A stretch of DNA of 64,000 nucleotides from G963662605 sp963662605 (GTDB taxonomy: Bacteria; Bacteroidota; Ignavibacteria; Ignavibacteriales; Ignavibacteriaceae): contig OY759785.1 in assembly GCA_963662605.1 (NCBI GenBank), positions 1,736,001-1,800,000 of the forward strand. Reading direction: 5' to 3'. Each line of letters begins with the position of its first letter. Positions within the stretch are counted from its first letter, which is position 1. The position numbers and the translations under genes were made by a program. Of the stretch, positions 62,531 to 64,000 are shown in pieces. The notes beneath the pieces were generated by a model. That model was given only the letters and a program-made list of their open reading frames with translations. It did not search any database and was not told the origin of the DNA.

Positions 62531-62782
62531 TCAGGGCAGACTGGCCAAATGCGACGTGATAAATATGTTCCCGCATATACGACATTTTCGATTATAGGTA
62601 AGACTGGATGAGACAGGTGCATAATCCTGCGCATCACAATATGGACAAATAAATCCCCCTTCAGGTGCGCTTTTGGCAATCAAAGGTTTATCGGATCCTG
62701 GATACTGAACTCCACAATGAGGACAAATCGGAGCAAGTGAGGAGACCTGTTTTTTGCACTCCTTACATGTTACGAGAGACAT
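62531..62782 (-). CDS. Small zinc-ribbon protein
   Basis: 83 residues with two zinc ribbons. The first is CKECKKQVSSLAPICPHCG at the N-terminus, a short ribbon common in small adapter proteins, and the second is CPYCDAQDY ... CRICG near the C-terminus. No membrane segment. It is 161 bp upstream of the second zinc-ribbon gene on the same strand, so it could share a transcript with it. Function unknown; probably a protein- or nucleic-acid-binding adaptor. Confidence 0.75.
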   Translation of the reverse strand: MSLVTCKECKKQVSSLAPICPHCGVQYPGSDKPLIAKSAPEGGFICPYCDAQDYAPVSSSLTYNRKCRICGNIFITSHLASLP

Positions 62783-62884
62783 TTTTGTGCCCTGTAGTTT
62801 TATGTTTAAGTAACTTCGGAAATATTCTTAACGAAAATTATTCCTACTAAACTAAAAATAGAAGAAATCGAAATGAAATTTAAT

Positions 62885-63073
62885 TTATTGATATTTAATT
62901 TTATTGTCAACCTTATTTTTCGTGTGTATTAGCCGTTCGGGCTGACTACCAGTTATTCCCATCGTCTCTAAAACATTTCCTGGGGACATCACACTAAAAT
63001 ATTGCGCAAACAACTCAAAAACGTAGCATTTTTGGAATGACGCTTCGTCCCACAATTTAACTTGTGTTTCCAT
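62885..63073 (-). CDS. Hypothetical small protein
   Basis: 62 residues (METQVKLWDEASFQKCYVFE onward), with no recognised domain, signal peptide or membrane segment, and no ribosome site visible upstream. It is in the same orientation as the zinc-ribbon genes and fills an otherwise empty stretch, which is the only support. It may be a chance open frame. Confidence 0.3.
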   Translation of the reverse strand: METQVKLWDEASFQKCYVFELFAQYFSVMSPGNVLETMGITGSQPERLIHTKNKVDNKIKYQ

Positions 63074-63657
63074 AATATTTTCAATAGGAAAAGACTACTT
63101 ACCTCTTTACAAAAAAACAGACAGTTATTTATTTTTATCTTTCATTACCAAAATGAATACGATACATAACGAGTTTACAAATGCTTGATTTTGGGGAGTG
63201 AATTAACTAATGTTATGTATTATTGGGGCAAGGTATCGCTTGAAATAAAAATTATAATTTATTAAATAATCGTTGCCTTTTGCTAAAATATAACATATTT
63301 TAGCAATTAACGGATAGTCATCTATAAGAATTACATTTTGCGAAAATAAATAACACTTTTTAATTATAGACGCCAAATGTAATTTCTCATGTAACTAGAA
63401 AAGTTGTTTAGAGTTACAGTAATAATTGAAGTTATAAAGTTTCTGCTCGTTGTAATTGGGTTTTTGTCTTTGTCTCTAAAAAGTTGTTTTCATGACATTG
63501 ATTGAACAGCATCATGTTTAACACCTAGAGAAATGTTTATTAAGGAGAGTTTTACATGTCATTTCACTTGTCCATATCATATCTTACCTTATTTTATCAA
63601 ATTGATCGTTGGTAAACTTTATTAATTAACTATTAGTACAATATAGGAGACTTCAAT
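63074..63657. promoter_or_regulatory. Intergenic region upstream of the vWA gene
   Basis: No long gene. A perfect 11-bp inverted repeat TTGCTAAAATA / TATTTTAGCAA (63280-63306, five-base loop) could be an operator for the divergent genes. A 19-codon frame with a strong ribosome site is listed separately. The rest is very AT-rich. Confidence 0.4.
63556..63615 (+). CDS. Possible 19-residue leader peptide
   Basis: A short frame (MSFHLSISYLTLFYQIDRW, then TAA) preceded by AAGGAG eight bases upstream, as strong as any ribosome site in the window. It ends 42 bp before the vWA gene. It might be a leader peptide or a tiny protein; the strong ribosome site is the only evidence. Confidence 0.35.
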   Translation: MSFHLSISYLTLFYQIDRW

Positions 63658-64000
63658 ATGTCATCTGTTAATATCTCTGATGCAACAAAATCGTTAGTTA
63701 AAGATGGAACTTTATCTCAAACCGCCGCCAATTCTTTAGCTATACAATCTAGGAATGTCCAAGTAGCTGACGTTTCAATGTTATATGATGATCCCGTATT
63801 TTCTTGTTTTTTATTTGATGAATCAGGGTCCATGCAACCATATAAGCAAAGTGTAATTGATGGTCAATCTGAAATGATCCAGATACTTAGGAAAAGTCAC
63901 AAGTGCAAAAAAGGAGCTTTATATGTTGTGCAATTTTTATTTGCTGATTCTGTAAAAGTACTGAATCCGTTTGCAACACTTTCATCATCTGGCTCTGATA
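63658..64000 (+). CDS. von Willebrand factor A-domain protein (3' end missing)
   Basis: 114 codons to the window edge, open at the 3' end. AGGAG lies eight bases before ATG 63658. After a ~45-residue N-terminal region comes VFSCFLFDESGSMQPYKQ, with the MIDAS metal motif DxSxS at Asp54, Ser56 and Ser58, and VVQFLFADSVKVLNPF, the strand and acidic turn expected next. vWA domains of this soluble bacterial type (TerY-like) act as Mg2+-dependent scaffolds, often beside kinases and phosphatases in stress systems. Here it diverges from the zinc-ribbon and DUF5685-like genes. Confidence 0.85.
   Translation, partial: MSSVNISDATKSLVKDGTLSQTAANSLAIQSRNVQVADVSMLYDDPVFSCFLFDESGSMQPYKQSVIDGQSEMIQILRKSHKCKKGALYVVQFLFADSVKVLNPFATLSSSGSD

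Overview
The window reads as a chromosomal contig from a member of the Ignavibacteria/Chlorobi-Bacteroidetes lineage. The main evidence is a type IX secretion (T9SS) signature. Three long secreted proteins end in the YPNPFN-type C-terminal sorting domain and a fourth has a looser version. A PorU-like C25 peptidase and a PorV/PorQ-family protein are also present, along with a TonB-dependent receptor carrying a carboxypeptidase-regulatory-like N-terminus and a Bacteroidetes-style histone-H1-like small protein. Base composition is moderately AT-rich, and ATG, GTG and TTG starts are all used. Taxonomy is inferred from gene content alone.

Layout. (1) 1-3334: the 3' part of a C25 peptidase with a sorting-type C-terminus. 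(2) 3389-8681: surface-glycan block with an O-antigen ligase-like protein, a GT-C enzyme resembling eukaryotic ALG10, a TMTC-like GT-C/TPR fusion and a GT2. (3) 8853-16699: ATP-cone/uridine-kinase fusion, YqeY, CvpA, MutS2, a FadL-type porin, a SPOR lipoprotein and a MutY lacking the Fe-S loop. (4) 16823-21851: lipB, fused E1, E2 and lipA, a coherent lipoate/2-oxoacid dehydrogenase unit. (5) 21966-35064: secreted and outer-membrane proteins, including a tight run of lipoprotein, TonB receptor, PorV-like protein, beta-propeller lipoprotein and secreted phospholipase D-like protein. (6) 35134-35642: an intact tRNA-Ala(GGC) surrounded by three broken tRNA-Ala copies, two of them in a tandem duplication of about 177 bp. 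(7) 35818-49409: membrane metallopeptidase/TPR protein, an HD protein with a decayed CCA-transferase head, CDF transporter, receiver-GAF protein, glycerate kinase, thyA, folA, mutL, a CorC-like protein, an EamA transporter and a phosphoesterase. (8) 49514-57396: PEGA lipoprotein, hydrolase, bioY, an Fe-S oxidoreductase, histone-like protein, CapA-like protein, DinB and a glycosyltransferase.

(9) 57527-64000: tRNA-Ser(GGA) marks the start of a visibly more AT-rich, sparsely coding accessory region. It holds a Sel1-repeat protein with a fresh internal duplication, a small cysteine-motif gene cut by a complete IS256-family element, a DUF5685-like protein with a transmembrane helix and a 16-cysteine tail, two small zinc-ribbon proteins, and a divergent von Willebrand A protein that runs off the window. 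This last cluster is the best candidate for an undescribed system. Its function is unknown and it is incomplete here.

Two copies of a dispersed intergenic repeat of about 100-130 bp (10218-10314 and, inverted, 55960-56089) share terminal GGCTGTC inverted repeats. Several intrinsic terminators are clear. No CRISPR array, rRNA or integrase was found.
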